From positions 186,001 to 250,000 of the forward strand of contig JAWWNJ010000036.1 in NCBI GenBank assembly GCA_037176885.1: a stretch of DNA of 64,000 nt, given 5' to 3'. A program made the position numbers and the translations under genes. Shown piece by piece: positions 33,738 to 46,900 of the stretch; the first letter of the stretch is position 1; every line of letters starts with the position of its first letter. Below the pieces are notes generated by a model. The model searched no databases, was not told the DNA's origin, and saw only the letters and a list, made by a program, of their open reading frames with translations. This stretch comes from Favolaschia claudopus (taxonomy: Eukaryota > Basidiomycota > Agaricomycetes > Agaricales > Mycenaceae).

Positions 33738-35067
33738 ATGTCAGCACTTCGACCGCTCTTCGTCGTTGCAGGTAATAATATTCTCCGCATCAGAACCTAT
33801 CGATCAGTCAGAATTCACCGTGGACTATATGTGCAGGCATTGGTAGAGCTGCTGGTACCGGCGCAGCAGTAGCGTCAGCAATGTTCCATTGAAATCTAAA
33901 GCGTAACTTTACTGACCCATTTGACTAGTCGTCGTTTCTCGAAAGAAGGATACAGTGTCGCTCTAATTGCACGCGGGGAGGATTCTTTGAACGCTCTTTC
34001 CGACGAGATCAAGAAAGGCGGAGGCGAGGTGAAGCCAGCCTTTCGTCAATGTTTTCTGAGCTCATGATTTCGAATTCCGCACCCAGGCAGCCCCATACTG
34101 CATCCCATCCTACTCACCCGATGACATCGCTTCCGCCTTCACCTCAATAAGCGCTCAATTTCCCAACTCTCATTATGCCCTCCGCGCCGCGTTATTCAAC
34201 GTGGGATACGCCGTGTGGAAGCCGTTCCTCGAAGTCACCGCAGCGGAGGTGCAAGAATGTGAGTACTCACCATGGCCCATCCCATCTATTCCTATTCAAG
34301 CCCACTTCCTCCTCCCGCTTATCTACTTACCTACTCATGCTTATTACTGTACTTCCCAGCGCTGAACACCAACGTCGCTGCCGCCTTCGCCTTCTCCCGC
34401 TCCGCCATCCTCAAGTTCAAAGAAAACAACCTCAATGCAGAGAATCCCAAGCGCGGGACGCTCATATTCACAGGCGCAACTGCGAGCACGCGGGGCAATA
34501 AAATGACTTCGGCGTTTTCGATCGGTAAGTTCGGTGCGCGCGCGCTTAGCCAGTCGTTGGCGAAGGAGTTCGGGAAGGATGGTATTCATGTTGGTCTCGT
34601 CTTGGCACATTCAAGCTTTTACTCCTCGTTAAATTGATTAAATACGGAGTCTAGGTGGCGCATGTATGTGTTTTCTTGGCTCTCATTCTGGTGCAACCAT
34701 TCATGTAAATAAACGAACCCAAGGCCATTATCGACGGGCGTGAGTCCGTCTCACATCTGAGGTTCCCAGACTCGCTCATTCGACGACAGAAATCATGACC
34801 GGCGCAGCGCTTGAACGCAGTCGTGATCAACCTCTTTCCGGACTCAGTCCAGAGAGTATCGCTCAGGTATTTCATATCATAAGTACAAAATGCATTCGAT
34901 TCTTGCTTATACAAGTGCGCGAATCGTAGGCTTACATGTATCTCGTTAACCAAGAAAAATCGGCGTGGACTTGGGAGTTGGATCGTTCGTCCGTTCGCTT
35001 ACCGCTGAACTATTGTAAGACTGATTCGGTACGCTTGGCAGTCCGCCCGGCTCAAGAGCAGTGGTGA
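33738..35067 (+). CDS. Atypical SDR, copy C
   Basis: Third member of the set, same exon order as A and B with start 33738-33740 and stop TGA at 35065-35067. GIGRAAGTG, NVGYAVW, TGATAS and FSIGK are all present, and the C terminus is LRPAQEQW. Intron 4 has GTGAGT; intron 5 has the weak GTTGGT donor. Exon 8 in the favoured frame reads EIMTGAALERSRDQPL, preceded by the uncertain intron 7. No stop was met in the proposed reading. As in A and B, the active-site Tyr is Phe, so a binding, regulatory or altered catalytic role must be considered. Confidence 0.79.
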
Positions 35068-35480
35068 AATGTCCAAGGTCAATGCATGCTTGTGTCGGGC
35101 CGACTGGACCTCAGGCCGAGGGAGATGGCACGGTTTCTGCTGCCTGCATACGGCAAACAGAGCTATCTCAAGACTTCGAGTAAAATTGTCGTCGACTGTG
35201 AGCTGGGGGTAGTGAAATCTTCATATGAATACGTCGACGAAAGTGCGGTGTCGGCAGCAACGAGCGTCATGGTGCACCTTGGGCGGATATCTTGAATCAC
35301 TACCCAGGAGCCGAATTGCGCCGGACACGAGCAAGCAGAGAACGTAGGGCATCCCAGGACTCGACTCAAGTCATATCTTTTGAAAGAATTCATGAAGAAG
35401 AGTTTCACTTCACTCCTCCTTTGCTTCGAAATTTTGGGTGGACGAGCGTGGGCTTTCTTGCGAATACTTAGACATCCAAT
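35068..35480. repeat. SDR 3' flank block, third copy (partial)
   Basis: This matches 14545-14940, with a small insertion near 35141 (TGCTGCCTGCATACGG). Similarity ends near 35480 at CATCCAATAATGC, which is the right edge of the duplicated region. Confidence 0.65.
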
Positions 35481-37077
35481 AATGCCGTAGCGTCGCCGGC
35501 GATTCTCTTAAAATGCTCGCTGTTGCGCTTCGAGTTCATCGCTTTTAGTAAGAGAGAGTGGCAGCACTGCCACACATCAACTCTGCCTTCGACCACGATG
35601 CAAGATATAACCGCCGTCGTGCTCTGGGGCTTTCCTTTGCTGCTTGCTTTTCGTTCGTTCAGTATCACGGAATTGCGCTCAGCACAGTGTCGACGGAAGA
35701 CACACCACCCCAACTCAACTCGACGCGTATTCAGGGGCCAGGGCTCATTTGTCTTCAATTTCCATGACTTGGGCCGTTCGAATCTTTCGACTTCTTCCGG
35801 TGAATCCCTGCTATTCGCCTTTTAAGTTCCCGATACGGATGCCCATATCGTTGTCTTCAATTCGGCTCCCATTCACTCCGCTGCGCGCCCTGCGACTCTC
35901 TCGACGACTCCCATCTGCCCTTCATCTCTCACTTGTCTCTCACTCCCCTCGTAACCCGGGCACAATGCAATTCTCTCTATACACCCCCACGTATCTCGTC
36001 CCTACGTCTCATACATACAATCTTCACTCATGCGACTTCATTGACACATCCCCGCATTTTCGACTTCTCACACACTATCTGACTCAAATATACGTTCCCG
36101 CTTCTCGTCATTTGTCGTCCCCCGTTTCCTCCCTCTCATTGTCTGACTCCTGCCCTCTAGTCCCCGTCGCTACTGTGCCCTTGTGCTCAAAACAACACTC
36201 AATGAACCACCCTCCTGCCTACAAATTCCTACTTATCCTCGACACCTTTCGTATGCATTGTCATTGTGCAATACCCTCGCCCAACACTGTCCGCTCTGTG
36301 ATACCTCTCCCTTCTCCTTTACCGCTCCTCCACCCGCATATATATCCTGATCCGTCTCAATACGGCGTATTGACTTCCCCTTGCTCGCCGGTCCCTTCAG
36401 TCTTGTCGTCTGCAGAGCGAATCAATGCCCAAACGCGTCATCATATGCATCCTTCCATCCCTTCCCTGCTCTCTAAACCTCTGTTCTTCCAAGCCTGCTC
36501 CCGACGCGTTCGCCTCGTTCGTTCCGAGCCGTCGCACAAGCATCCGACTGTCAATGTTCTCGAGAATCGCGGGAAACGATTTTCGTCCCTCCCGAACTCC
36601 ATTCGCTGACGACTTCTTCCCCTCTCGCTCTACCTTTGCTCTTACTGATACTCTCCCGCTCGAGTTCTACGGCGAATCTCTTCCTTCGGTTAACTTACTC
36701 TCTCGCTTCCTCCCCGGCTATCCTGCCCATACCTTCTTATTTCGGATAATTATTAGAGCTATCGCTGAATCTCCCGAGCTTCAATTCTACTTTACATACA
36801 CGTACTCACACACCAGATCAGCTCTTCTCCTGCCGCAAAATCGCTGTATACCCATACCATATATGCATCTTGTTCTTAACGTCCTACTGCTCATGTGCAC
36901 CCTCATTTCGCCCGCACTTTCAATTCAGATCGATGCTCAATCCGAACATATATATCTTCGTTTTCTTCCTAATGTGCTCAGTCGCGTTCACATTCCTGCT
37001 TTCTGAAGAGCATCGCGGTTTTAACCCAAGGAGCCATCGTAAATAGCGACAAACATCCACTTTGTTTACCATCTACC
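35481..37077. other. CT-rich region, no confident gene
   Basis: Long open plus-strand frames (for example 35644-36609) consist mostly of Ser, Pro, Leu, Thr and His and follow the base composition. They lack recognisable motifs and have no cognate elsewhere in the window that would show frame conservation. I do not call them genes. Confidence 0.4.
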
Positions 37078-37722
37078 ATGGCGGCACTTCCCCAGCTCTC
37101 TCGGAGTCAGATACTTCGCGTGAATACTAATCATATGCGTTTTCTAACGATATCATCTACAGGTCCCGGCGGTCTCCCGGCTCCCACTGCGCGAGGACCT
37201 GGTTTGTCAATTTTTGCTGTCTTTACAACGCGCTGAGTTTGTTTTTGCGAAGACGCGATGCCCGCTTGGTTTCAAGCATGGGACGCTAACGAATTTCAAA
37301 CAGCTATCGATGCCATCCGTATCGACTTGGCGACTTTCCGAGCCGAGGTAGGTTTGGCCCAGGTAACTACATGTCCAGAATTTATGATCGTGTCTCTCAT
37401 CATCGTCACTGAAAGTTTGCGAACGGACGATGTGCAACCGGCCATCAGGCACGCCCCGAGTCTGAGGTTGTACTTTTTGTCAGTGGCGACGACCCCACAG
37501 GTGTACCTGTGAGTTCATCACACCACAAGTACTTATATCTGCCCTAATTCTGTTTTCATTTAGCACAACCTGCCCGCCATCCAAAGCACGACGGACATAA
37601 CGGCACTCACCCCTGCCAACCTCACCGCATATCTCGCTGGTTACGGGCTATCGGCTCAGGGCAATCCCGCTGTACGCACCCGCCGCCTCGCTCGGCACCT
37701 AGGATACTTCGGCCACCTGTGA
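37078..37722 (+). CDS. SAP-like mushroom protein, uncertain frame
   Basis: The start MAALPQLSR at 37078 is followed by a short exon GGLPAPTARGP, then MPAWFQAWDANEFQTAIDAI (about 37258-37317) with a heptad-like IRIDLATFRAE. The last exon, from about 37564, reads HNLPAIQSTTDITALTPANL, then AYLAGYGLSAQGN and RTRRLARHLG, a SAP-like helix-turn-helix of the kind that binds DNA or RNA. I associate the PAWFQAW..SAP arrangement with a family common in Agaricomycetes, from memory. The middle is the problem: RIYDRVSHHRH is followed by an in-frame TGA (37412-37414) before KFANGRCATGHQ. Either an intron removes it or the gene is dead. Donors and acceptors are GT/AG at each proposed junction. Confidence 0.5.
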
Positions 37723-38730
37723 ATCTAAGTAATTTGCACCTGCTGTGCATGCCTTCCTCAAACTCACCCTGCCCATGAAATCGTCAATCAAGGCTCTCCG
37801 ATCCGCACTCCCCATATCCAAAGTTGCCTCAGCAACCCAGGAGTTTTCGCGGCTCTGGTCCAAAGAGTGGATGACGTCCCCGCGATGCCACCGTGTTGCT
37901 GCCTTCCACAATACAGTCACCCCATCCGGCACGGTTTCCCACTTCCTCCTCTCGTGCCATGCTTTCCAACGCCAACGCCTCGAATTCATCCGCCGCCTCT
38001 CGCCCGCCTAACTCACCGGCGAGTCCTGCTTTCCGCCAAAAAGGATCACAAGCGGTCCTGGACTTTGTTCGCAATACACGCCGTCTCCCGAGATACCTCT
38101 CGTAGCTCTGCTGCTCGCTTCCCTTTCCCATGTTCTCTTTCTCTTTCCTCTACTTACTTATCAAGCATAGTTTATAGCCATATTCTATTCCTGCCCTGCC
38201 ATACACTCATAGCGCAATCTAATACGAACTCCCGCTGCAACCCCTGCCCTACCTCCAAGCCCGCTAGTTGCTTCCGTGTAATATGTATAGTGCTACATGC
38301 ATCCGATCTGCCTCCTGCCTACCACGCCCACCTTGACCGCTGTCCGTTTCTCTCTACTTGTCGTGCATATCCGATGCTCGTTCATTCATTCTTTACCCAC
38401 GTCGAGTATGCAGAGGCTAGTATTCAGACTGAGATAATCAGAGCTAAGCGTACGAGTACGAGTTAATTCTAGCGAGATAGTGTAGTACTGTAGCAATAAT
38501 AAGAGCGTGCAGATAGATTAAGGATAACAAATGTAAAAAAGAAAAGGGGACCGAGGGGAAAGCGTCGCGAAATACGGAAGGCAAAACTGGACAGGTAAGG
38601 AAGAGGTGAATCTCGTCGGCTCTCTTCGAGGAAGGAAGCAGGAACGGCTTGGGAGCAGGCTGGTCACTGCGTTCTCGCCGGCCCATCGACACGTACGCCG
38701 CGGTTGAGACAGAAAACGGGCGCTCGACAC
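37723..38730. other. Intergenic, no gene recognised
   Basis: Between the SAP-like gene and the convergent 3' end of the nucleotidyltransferase-like copy 2. The last part (38440-38730) is a weakly similar counterpart of 23730-24140 and should be 3' untranslated sequence of that gene. Confidence 0.45.
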
Positions 38731-39881
38731 TCAGTGTATCCACGACGGCTGATTTGGGGTAGAAAGAACTGTCGTAACTGCTTTCCATTTGTTGCAGTCT
38801 ACCATCCACGCGGACGGGACGAGACTCAGGCTCGTCTCAACGTCTGTGTCCATCTCTGTGTCCATGTCCAGGTCCATCCCCATCATGTTGGCTCGCGCGG
38901 AGGAGAGGGGAGGAAGTGGAATGGTCCAGGTGTATGAATCGCCGATGGAACGCGGGATGCGGACGCCTATCTCGGTGTTGTTGTTTGCAGAGGGGAGTTT
39001 GAGCATTTCCCATCCTCGGTCGATGTATTTCTGCCGCCCGATTTCCTGTTTGGCGCCGACGGTTTCGATGATGAGGGCTTGCTTCATGACGAAGGTGTAC
39101 CAGGGGTAGAGTGAGATGGCGGCGGAGTGGGTTATTACGTTCATGACGCAGGCTGGGGAGAGTCAAGTTAGATCGTCGATGGTGGTAGAAAAGAGAGAGA
39201 GAGAGGGACAGATACTCACTCGAGTGGAAGCTGAGGATGATATCCATCGGCGCCGTTTTCGCGATGATAAGCTGAATCTTCTCGTCTCCTTTGCGAAAGT
39301 CGAGGACATCCGCTATGCCACGGCCGAGGTAGCTGTTCCACTGATCACTGAGGGAAACAGGGAGCTGGAGGGAGAGATTATTGTCCTGAGCCTCCCTAGG
39401 AATCCACGTATACCCAGTTCCCTGGAGAAAAATGATAGCAAGCTGCGCTGTGGCACGACGGACGTAGATGTCCAGATCCGAGTCCTCGTAAGCCAGGCGA
39501 TTAAGGAACTGCAAGCCCATAGATCCTGAGATGATCGTCCCCGTCTGCTGCTGCATTCGCCGGAACTCCTTGACGTTGGCGGGACTGCCGAAAAATCGGC
39601 GTAGCAGACTAGAAACGTCGAAACACACGTCCAGCACGAGGGTCCTGACGCGTCGAGAGGTCTGCATAAGTCGAACAAGCTCGCGCGTCGACAGAAGCGA
39701 GAATAACGCGTCGTGCGGTCCCATGTTGAGGTCGCTAATGAGATGATCAATTTCTGGGTCAATTTGGACGAGAAAAACGCGTCAAAGCGTACAAAAAGCG
39801 TTCAGCCGCTGAATTTCTTGTATATCGCGGTGCATAGCGCCCAGCCAGTGACCGAGTCTGCATGGCTTGCACATAGAACAT
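38731..39881 (-). CDS. F-box-like / nucleotidyltransferase-like protein, copy 2 (341 aa)
   Basis: Exons (minus): 39881-39793, 39734-39220, 39152-38731; sizes 89, 515 and 422 nt are identical to copy 1, with introns of 58 and 67 bp. The same LFSLLSTRELVRLM helix, SGSMGLQFLNRLAYEDSDLD motif and KIQLIIA strand are present. The protein differs from copy 1 by scattered substitutions and a different tail after WMVDCNKWKAV. It lies head to head with the F-box gene at 40682, about 800 bp apart, and this arrangement is what was copied into 24-26 kb. This copy is in the parental context, so it is the likely donor. Activity unknown. Confidence 0.82.
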
Positions 39882-40681
39882 GGTGGGGATTCGGGAATCG
39901 CTGCGCTGAAAATTTGTCGCAAGGGATAGCACTGATACTCGTATGCCGCTGGCGTTGGGTCGAGATCTGTGGTGGAAGTTGGTGGAGAGAGATCTAAAGA
40001 GATGTGTTCGGAGTTTCCGATGGTCTCTTGCACTGACTTCCAGTCGATAACTTAAACTCGTTACCAAGACTCGGAGCAGCTTGCAGTTGACGAGAAGCGT
40101 CGGACATCCGCGCCGAAACTCCGAACACACTCTTTCCACCAACTTCCAGCACAGATCTCGAGTCGACGCAGTGCCAGCAGCATACGAACACTAGGGCTAT
40201 CTCTGAGTCCTTCGCTGCAATTTTCTAGCGCTCACTTAGCCCGGACCATCTTGTGGAGGACGACAAAACGAGATTTTACAAATGGTAGCCTGCTGAAGTG
40301 CTCGCATTCGCCAAACCACCCTCTGTCTTTCTGAGCGCTTTGCGCTCATCCGCAGTGGCCTATACTGAGTCTCAGGAATTCCTCATCACCGCTTTCCCTC
40401 TACATTCGCCAACTTGACGTCTTCCTTCGATTCAGCTTTTGGGAAACCCGCGCGATATATAGTACCTCGAACCACTCTCTTGTCGTCGCTGCTTTCCATT
40501 CGTCTACCAAATCGTCACTTTGCTCTCCAACGAATGAACCACATACCCCAAGAGCCCTTCTCCTCTTCGCCTCAATTGACGTAGATCAGTGTCGTCGACC
40601 TCACCGGCGTGTCTTTCTTTCGCTTTCAGGAGTCTTTCAGTACCACCGTGACGGTCCTGGGACTCTCTGAAGGTCAAAGAG
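39882..40681. promoter_or_regulatory. Divergent intergenic region with an older duplicated relic
   Basis: The shared upstream region of the minus-strand copy 2 and the plus-strand F-box gene. Around 40090-40460 it resembles 45650-46030 (CCGAAACTCCGAACAC, CTGAGCGCTTTG, CCTATACTG, TCTTCCTTCG in the same order), so both descend from one ancestral block. CGCGATATATAGTACC near 40453 could be a TATA box for the F-box gene. Confidence 0.45.
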
Positions 40682-43600
40682 ATGAATAACAGTGCGTTGG
40701 ACAGACTATTCAAAGGTTATCAGTGACCAACGTATCTTGCAGCTGCTGCTGCAGCAGGCGCACACCGAAATTTTTGCGACATTTCACAATATGTGCTTGA
40801 ATATCTCTTGCCTGCAGACATACACTCTCTATGCTACACATGTCGACGGCTCAATCAACTTGTTTTGAATGTACTGCTGCTGAAGAACGGGGTCACGGAC
40901 CCAACCACGCAGTGTCACATTCGTCTGGACGGACCTTCTGCTGCTACGGGGCCCTCCGCCCTGGTCGCATTGCAGAATGCACTATACGTCCCCAAGATAC
41001 CTAATCTCTCCGTGACTTTCATGCGGACTTTTGACACCACCCCAATTTCGCGAAACGTTCGACGGTGCATCCGAGTTCTCCAAAAGCACCGCCAATCCAT
41101 CGACCGCGTCAGCATCGCGTTCGTAGAGGATGAAAAGCACATGTACAGGGACCCGCGGCTTCTCGCGAAGCAAGGGAAGGGGTACCCTCTCAATACGGAC
41201 CTTCTCGCGCTTTTGGATTGCGTCGCGCAGGACCTTCCGAACCTGAAATCGCTTCAGGTCTCGACAGGGTGGGACTTTGATGGCGTATACCTTCTGGAAG
41301 GTTTTCCTCGCTCTGTCATCGGTCTACGCCCCGGCTTTCTCTCATCCTTGCTCCCGAAACTGCGCCAAATTCTATCTTCAAAGCCCCGTTCCATGCCGAT
41401 AACTTTCCTCATCGACACCCCTCTCCTTGTTCTCCCTCCTCTCAACAGATACACACACACCGTGCTTTCGAGTAGAGCTATCACCACTCTTCGTCTACGC
41501 ATGCTGATCGCACCGGACGATTGGGTGTTGCTACTCAGCGAGATCGCCGACACCGTCCCTCGTCTCCTGCATCTGACCATTCTGGGGATACGCCTGCCCG
41601 CTTCGGTGCTGGTTTCCCTGCTATATCGCTTCTCCAAGCTCGAAACCTTGACGACGGATTCGTCACCCCAGTTTCCTGAGGGGCCGTCCTTCCGCGCCAT
41701 CGCGCCTGCACCAAACTACACACAACCACCTCGCTTGCGTTCTCACCAACTGCTTTCGTTCCTCGTCTCAAAGCACCCGCTCAAACACCTAACAACGCTC
41801 TCCACCCGCCCCGAGCACTTGTCCTCCCTCCTTCGTCCTCATGCGCCCCTTCGCAGCCTCAAATCCCTAACCGTCCTCCTTACCCTTCTCGACCTCACCA
41901 CGCCGCCCACCGTCCCGTTACTGTGTACCCTCTCCGCCCGCTTACGCGCCACACACCCATCGCTTCCCTGCCACCTCGACATCGCGTTCAAACTGCCTTT
42001 GAATTCCGCGCCGGAGCCGCATATGTGTCGCGTGCTCGACGCCGCGGTTGTGCACGGTGCGGGGTGGGCGGAGGCGTTTGGCGGGTTTGAGAAGCTGCAG
42101 GTAAAGGATTACCCGTTGGATATGAGGAAGGGGGGTCGAGGAAGAGGGGCGGTGTTGGCGAGGTGGGTGGGGGTGTTTCCGGGGTTGAAGGAGCTGGAGT
42201 TGTCAGTGGTGGGTGTGGATGGGAATGGGCTTGGAGTCGATGCAAGGAAGGAGAAGGAGGCGCTGAAAGCTGCCGTGAGGGAGATAGAGAGGGTGTCGCC
42301 GAATGTACAAGCGGTGAGGGTGGAAGACGCGGATGGTCGTACATTATCATTTGGGGAGGATGAGGATGAAGACATCGGTAAAAGCAGCCCTTTCCTCGAC
42401 CTCCCCGACGACATCCTACTCGTCATCATGAATCTCTTATCCCCTGCCGAACTCTACCACCTCTCCCGGCTTTCCCGCCTCCTACACCTCCTTGCTCTAC
42501 CATGCTATTTTGCTGCCAATGGCATGCCCGACCCCGCGCAATCATGCGACTTCCGTCTCGTCAATTTGCCTGGCGGCGCGGACGTTCTTTCTGCGCTGAA
42601 TTCGTCGCTCCCTTTCTTCGCTTCCTCTTTCCCCTCCCTATCCCCCTCTTCGTCTTGGAAGTACTATCTTCAAGGACGACGCATCGGGGAGGTCCGATGC
42701 CGCTTCAAACCACGCGGCCACATCTCCTGCTACCTCTCCAACATCCAACGGCTCACTTCATTCTTCGAGACATTGGAGGGTGTGAAGCGGGTCGAGTTGG
42801 CGTTGGCTGGGGAGTTTGACGAGCATTGTTTAGTGAACGAGCAGGTGGTGACGCGGTGGAGGGAGACTTTTGGTGCGCTTATGGATGTGATACTGGTCAA
42901 GGGGTGTAGGGAGTTGGTGGTGTATGGTACACCGTATCTGCCGCTCAGTCCCCCTAAATCATGGTTAAAATCGGTTTTGGAATTGGATTCTTTGTGGAGA
43001 CCACGAGGAGCTGCGGCACCCTCCCAGCTTCACTCCTTTTCCTTTCACCCATCAAATGTGAATCCGACACACGAAGCTGGGATTCGCTGGTTATTCTCTT
43101 TCTTGTGTGGCTCGCAGCTCACGCGTCTGAGCCTGAGCATCACCTCCGAGTGTCTTCTCAATGTCGTCCGGCAACAAAACTTTCCGAACCTAGTCGAGCT
43201 CGAAATACCCGCCTCGTCGCCTTCGCTGGATGCGGAACTCATCGGCCTGCTTTGTGAGCTTCGAAATGTGCGGTATCTGGCGCTTCCGCCGAGAGGCACG
43301 AAGTATATCTCGATATCTCGGGGGCCAGTGCCAGCGTTCACCCATCTGAAAGTGTTGGCAGCTTCGACGGCGTTCATCATGCATTTCCTTTGTGCGCAGG
43401 ATACGACCGCAACCAACTTTCTCCCTGTTCTTGATCGTCTGGAAATCCGGATTTCCACAATGTCTGCACCCCATCCGGAGGTCACTGTTGCACAGACTCT
43501 CAGGACATTCCGGCTCTCGCGAGCCGAAGGAGCAGCATTGCCCATGATAGTCCTTGACCTCAACGCCAAATCCACCCGGTGGACTGCCAAACAATTCAAC

Positions 43601-43945
43601 GCCTGGCTGACCGGTGAGGGGTTCCGTAAGGTCATGGGGGAGCCGCCCCCTTGGCCTGAGGCGGCGGGAATGGTCAGCGGGTTGGTGGTCCCATGGCCAA
43701 GTATGAGTGTTTGGCGTAACTTCAGAGTTGTCAAGGCGAGGATGAACGAGAGTGAGGATGCCGGGATTTTGCAAACGCTTCTTCCGAGGTTTCCTAAGCT
43801 GAGGGAGGTAGGGGTAGATGATGGGGCGGGGAAAGGGCAGGTGGTTCCGGAGGTGGAGGGTGGGCTGGTGAGGAATGTTTTACGGATGTGTCCGAGGTTG
43901 AAGAGGGTCAGGTTCAATGGCGTTGAAGTTTATTCTAATGCATGA
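40682..43945 (+). CDS. Double F-box/leucine-rich protein (1070 aa)
   Basis: Two exons, 40682-40691 and 40743-43945, joined over a 51-bp intron (donor GTGCGT, branch GACCAAC); 3213 nt. The first F-box is at about 17-50 (ISQYVLEYLLPADIHSLC) and a second full F-box at about 552-590 (LDLPDDILLVIMNLLSPAEL). After each F-box comes the same module (KNGVTDPTTQCHIRLDG and ANGMPDPAQSCDFRLVN) and then some 450 residues with leucine-rich strands and loops. It is thus two F-box proteins in one frame. F-box proteins recruit targets to SCF ubiquitin ligases; the targets here are unknown. An Asp/Glu-rich linker (EDEDEDIGK) separates the halves. F-box 1 lacks four residues present in the truncated copy at 25563, which may weaken it. 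Confidence 0.85.
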
Positions 43946-46900
43946 AGGAGTTCCGTGGTTTGCTATCTTATGGCCTTTGTGAATGCATCTGCGTGGTAGT
44001 TAATAACAGTATTTCCTCGACTTGCCTGAAGACAAGAAACGACGCGTATTCCTGTTGCTGCCGCTCTTCAATATCGTCATGCAGCAGCCATTGTTATTCG
44101 AAGCGCCTTCGATTTCTCCGGATTTCTGTATTGACCTTCGAATCTGAGACATGAGGACTCAAAACTCTCAGCGCTTCATCGGTGGTCTCGTATTCCGCAT
44201 ACTACCCAGACCATGACCCACTCTCATTCATTTGTCGGCGTTCTCGCTAGCCTTGTCCTCTCCGCCTTAGAAATAAGAGAACAAACGGCATCCATCCACG
44301 GTCGACTCGTGCTGTTCCGCCTCCGTCGCCTTCTGCGTGGCTCGTCCCCCGCTGGGGCCATTCTGTCCTTCCTTTTTTTTGTCACTTCACGTCTGAACAA
44401 CTGTATCGCGCATGGTAAAAAAAGATAGAGATGGTATATCATTCAACTCTGTGTGTACGATACAGGTGCATGAGGGAAAGGTAGGAAAGAGGCGGGACGG
44501 GATTGTGCGGAGAACTGGGCAGATGATGAAGGAGGAGAGACACTTGCGGCAAGTGCCTGAGTCCGAGCTTCCGTTGGGTTATGTTTGCAGCGGAAGGGTC
44601 CACTCCAGGCGGCCGCGCTTGACGAAGCCTGCTGAAAGTACCATGAGGCGGTCGAAGAAGGAAAAGAGAGCACTGTCTATAGCGCAGTAAGGCATAGTCA
44701 GGAAGAGGGGGTAAGTTGCTCCGATCTTGTAGCTGAGTGCAGGTCGAAGGAAGGTCGCGTTCGAAAAGTCGGGGATTGAAAGGAGATGAATATTGGGTTG
44801 CTGAGGGCTACTATAGGGTGCAGAGTATACGTATGATATTTCTAGTCGGAGGGTGGTGGGCCATAATCAGTGTGACAAAGGGGAATGGAATGGTACGGGA
44901 CACGGAAACGCTACCAAAGCGGGAGGGGAGCGGAGGTGAAGAGGGGGTGTGAGGAGGGCAGGTGCAGTGCTGGCCAGGACAGAAACAAGTCGCGGTGTCG
45001 TCGAGTCGACGGTGAGGCCGCGTCGAAGAGATACAGCAGTTTCTTGCGTTTTGTAGGCATGAAGGGAGAATGACTTGAGTTGTCGCGTAGGGTCATATAT
45101 GATTCCAGGTGCACGGCAATTTCATGGGACGTTGCGGAGAGAACGAGAAGCGGAGGGTTGGGGGGGAATGGGACGGGGAGGAGGAGGGCTGCATCGCAGA
45201 TGATGTAGTTGGACGAAGAGGTGGCCATTGACGTCGCGACATACTCAAGCAGCGACACTGGTAAGGAGAGAGACTGCCGAGATGAGAAATACGATGTTAT
45301 TGAGTCAGGGGGGGCTCGAGGGAGTTGTGAATTGGCTTGTTGGGATGGGGTTGTGAAAGCGTAAGAAAGTAGCATCTGCCAAGTCAAAGACGACGGTGTT
45401 TATCGGAGGAGAAGAGCTTTCGGGATACGTAGACGACGACCGCTCCAAGAGAACGTTCATTCGTGTAGCGAACTGATTGGCAGAGGAAATTTCCAAAAAG
45501 GACAAGGATTCGAGGCAGTTCTTCGAGGGCACAGAGAGCATGAAAGCCGCTTGAGAAAACAGGTGATATACGCGCCGTAGAAATTAGACTGTCGAGGAGC
45601 AGCTTGACAAGTTGAAGCCGAGACTGAGGACATCGAAGAAGACGACAAGCAAGGGTCGGCCATCTGCGCCGAAACTCCGAACACCACTCCTTTCCACCAA
45701 TCCTCACCACACAACTCGAGTCGACCTACGGCGGAACCCTACTAGTAGTACCAGTAGCAGCAGCATACGAGCGACAGCGCCGTTCTTCACGTCAGAATTC
45801 CAGCGCCGTGAGCTTGAGCTATCGTGTAGAGGACGGCTAATAGTGTGCTCTCGCCGTTGGTCAACGACGTTCTCCATGTGATGCTGCTCTCTATCCTATC
45901 TATCTGAGCGCTTTGGACCGACTCCTCAATTGCCTATACTGTCCCCTTGCCCCTCTTCCTCCGAACTCGCCACTCGGTCTTCCTTCGCTTTAGCCTTTGG
46001 GAATCTGGCGCAATATCCGTCGACTCGCTTGCCTACCTTTACTGCTGGATTCAATTGGCTCTTTGCTGAAATCTTTCGACCCTTGTTTCTCTGTGAATTC
46101 TTACCTTTGCGCCAATCTTCTCTTTATCCATCGTATGGCCATACATCCGCCGACAGCTCCCCTTCTGGGCCTTACCCGACGGCGCATGCACGGCAGCCCA
46201 TGAATCTATGGCTCGGGCTTTCTGCAGTATCCGTCAACTGCGTTCTCTTCGCTCTCAAAACTGACACTGTAACCGATAAAATGTATGAATCTCAGCGACG
46301 GCTTGTTACTCCTCCTCCCTTCGAGTCTGCGAATATCAGCTCTTTCATCCCTGGACGTCCAGGGCTACATGCGTTCTGCTGTGGTCCTGTCGTCGTGCGA
46401 ACTCGTCTGAACTCGTCCCCACTCACGGCGAAATACCCGCACCGCGTCGTCATTCGTCGGTCCTTTCTTTCGCGCTGTCATCTGCTATCGTCAAAACCAA
46501 GACCTCGTATAACCCCCATTCACCGTCGATTCTAGCGTGCTTGCTCCTCCTTGGCCGCTATCAGCGCACCTCGTCTCTCTCTGCTTGCCGGATCCTCCTT
46601 CCCTTTCTCACCCAGCGGAGCTTCACGTCCACTTAACGGAAGGCGGGTGTCAAGTCAAGCGTGCAGTCGCCTCCACCCTTCATGCCACGGATCGGTCTTC
46701 CTAGTCTTTTCGCATGCCACACCCGTCCTCCCCTTGTTGTCCCTACGTTCTCAGGGCACGATCACCACTCCATTTTTCTGCTCCGAAGCGTCTCGAATTC
46801 CGCGTATCAAGTTACGCATCGCGCCGAATACCCAAATTCCACAAGCCTGGCGGCCAGAAGGCGCAGCATCGCCAATGCTTACGGTAGTCGTCTCCCCTCG

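Noticed and set aside
35644..36609. 321-codon open frame, plus strand
   Set aside because: Same CT-rich bias; overlapping frames are equally open and no family is recognisable.
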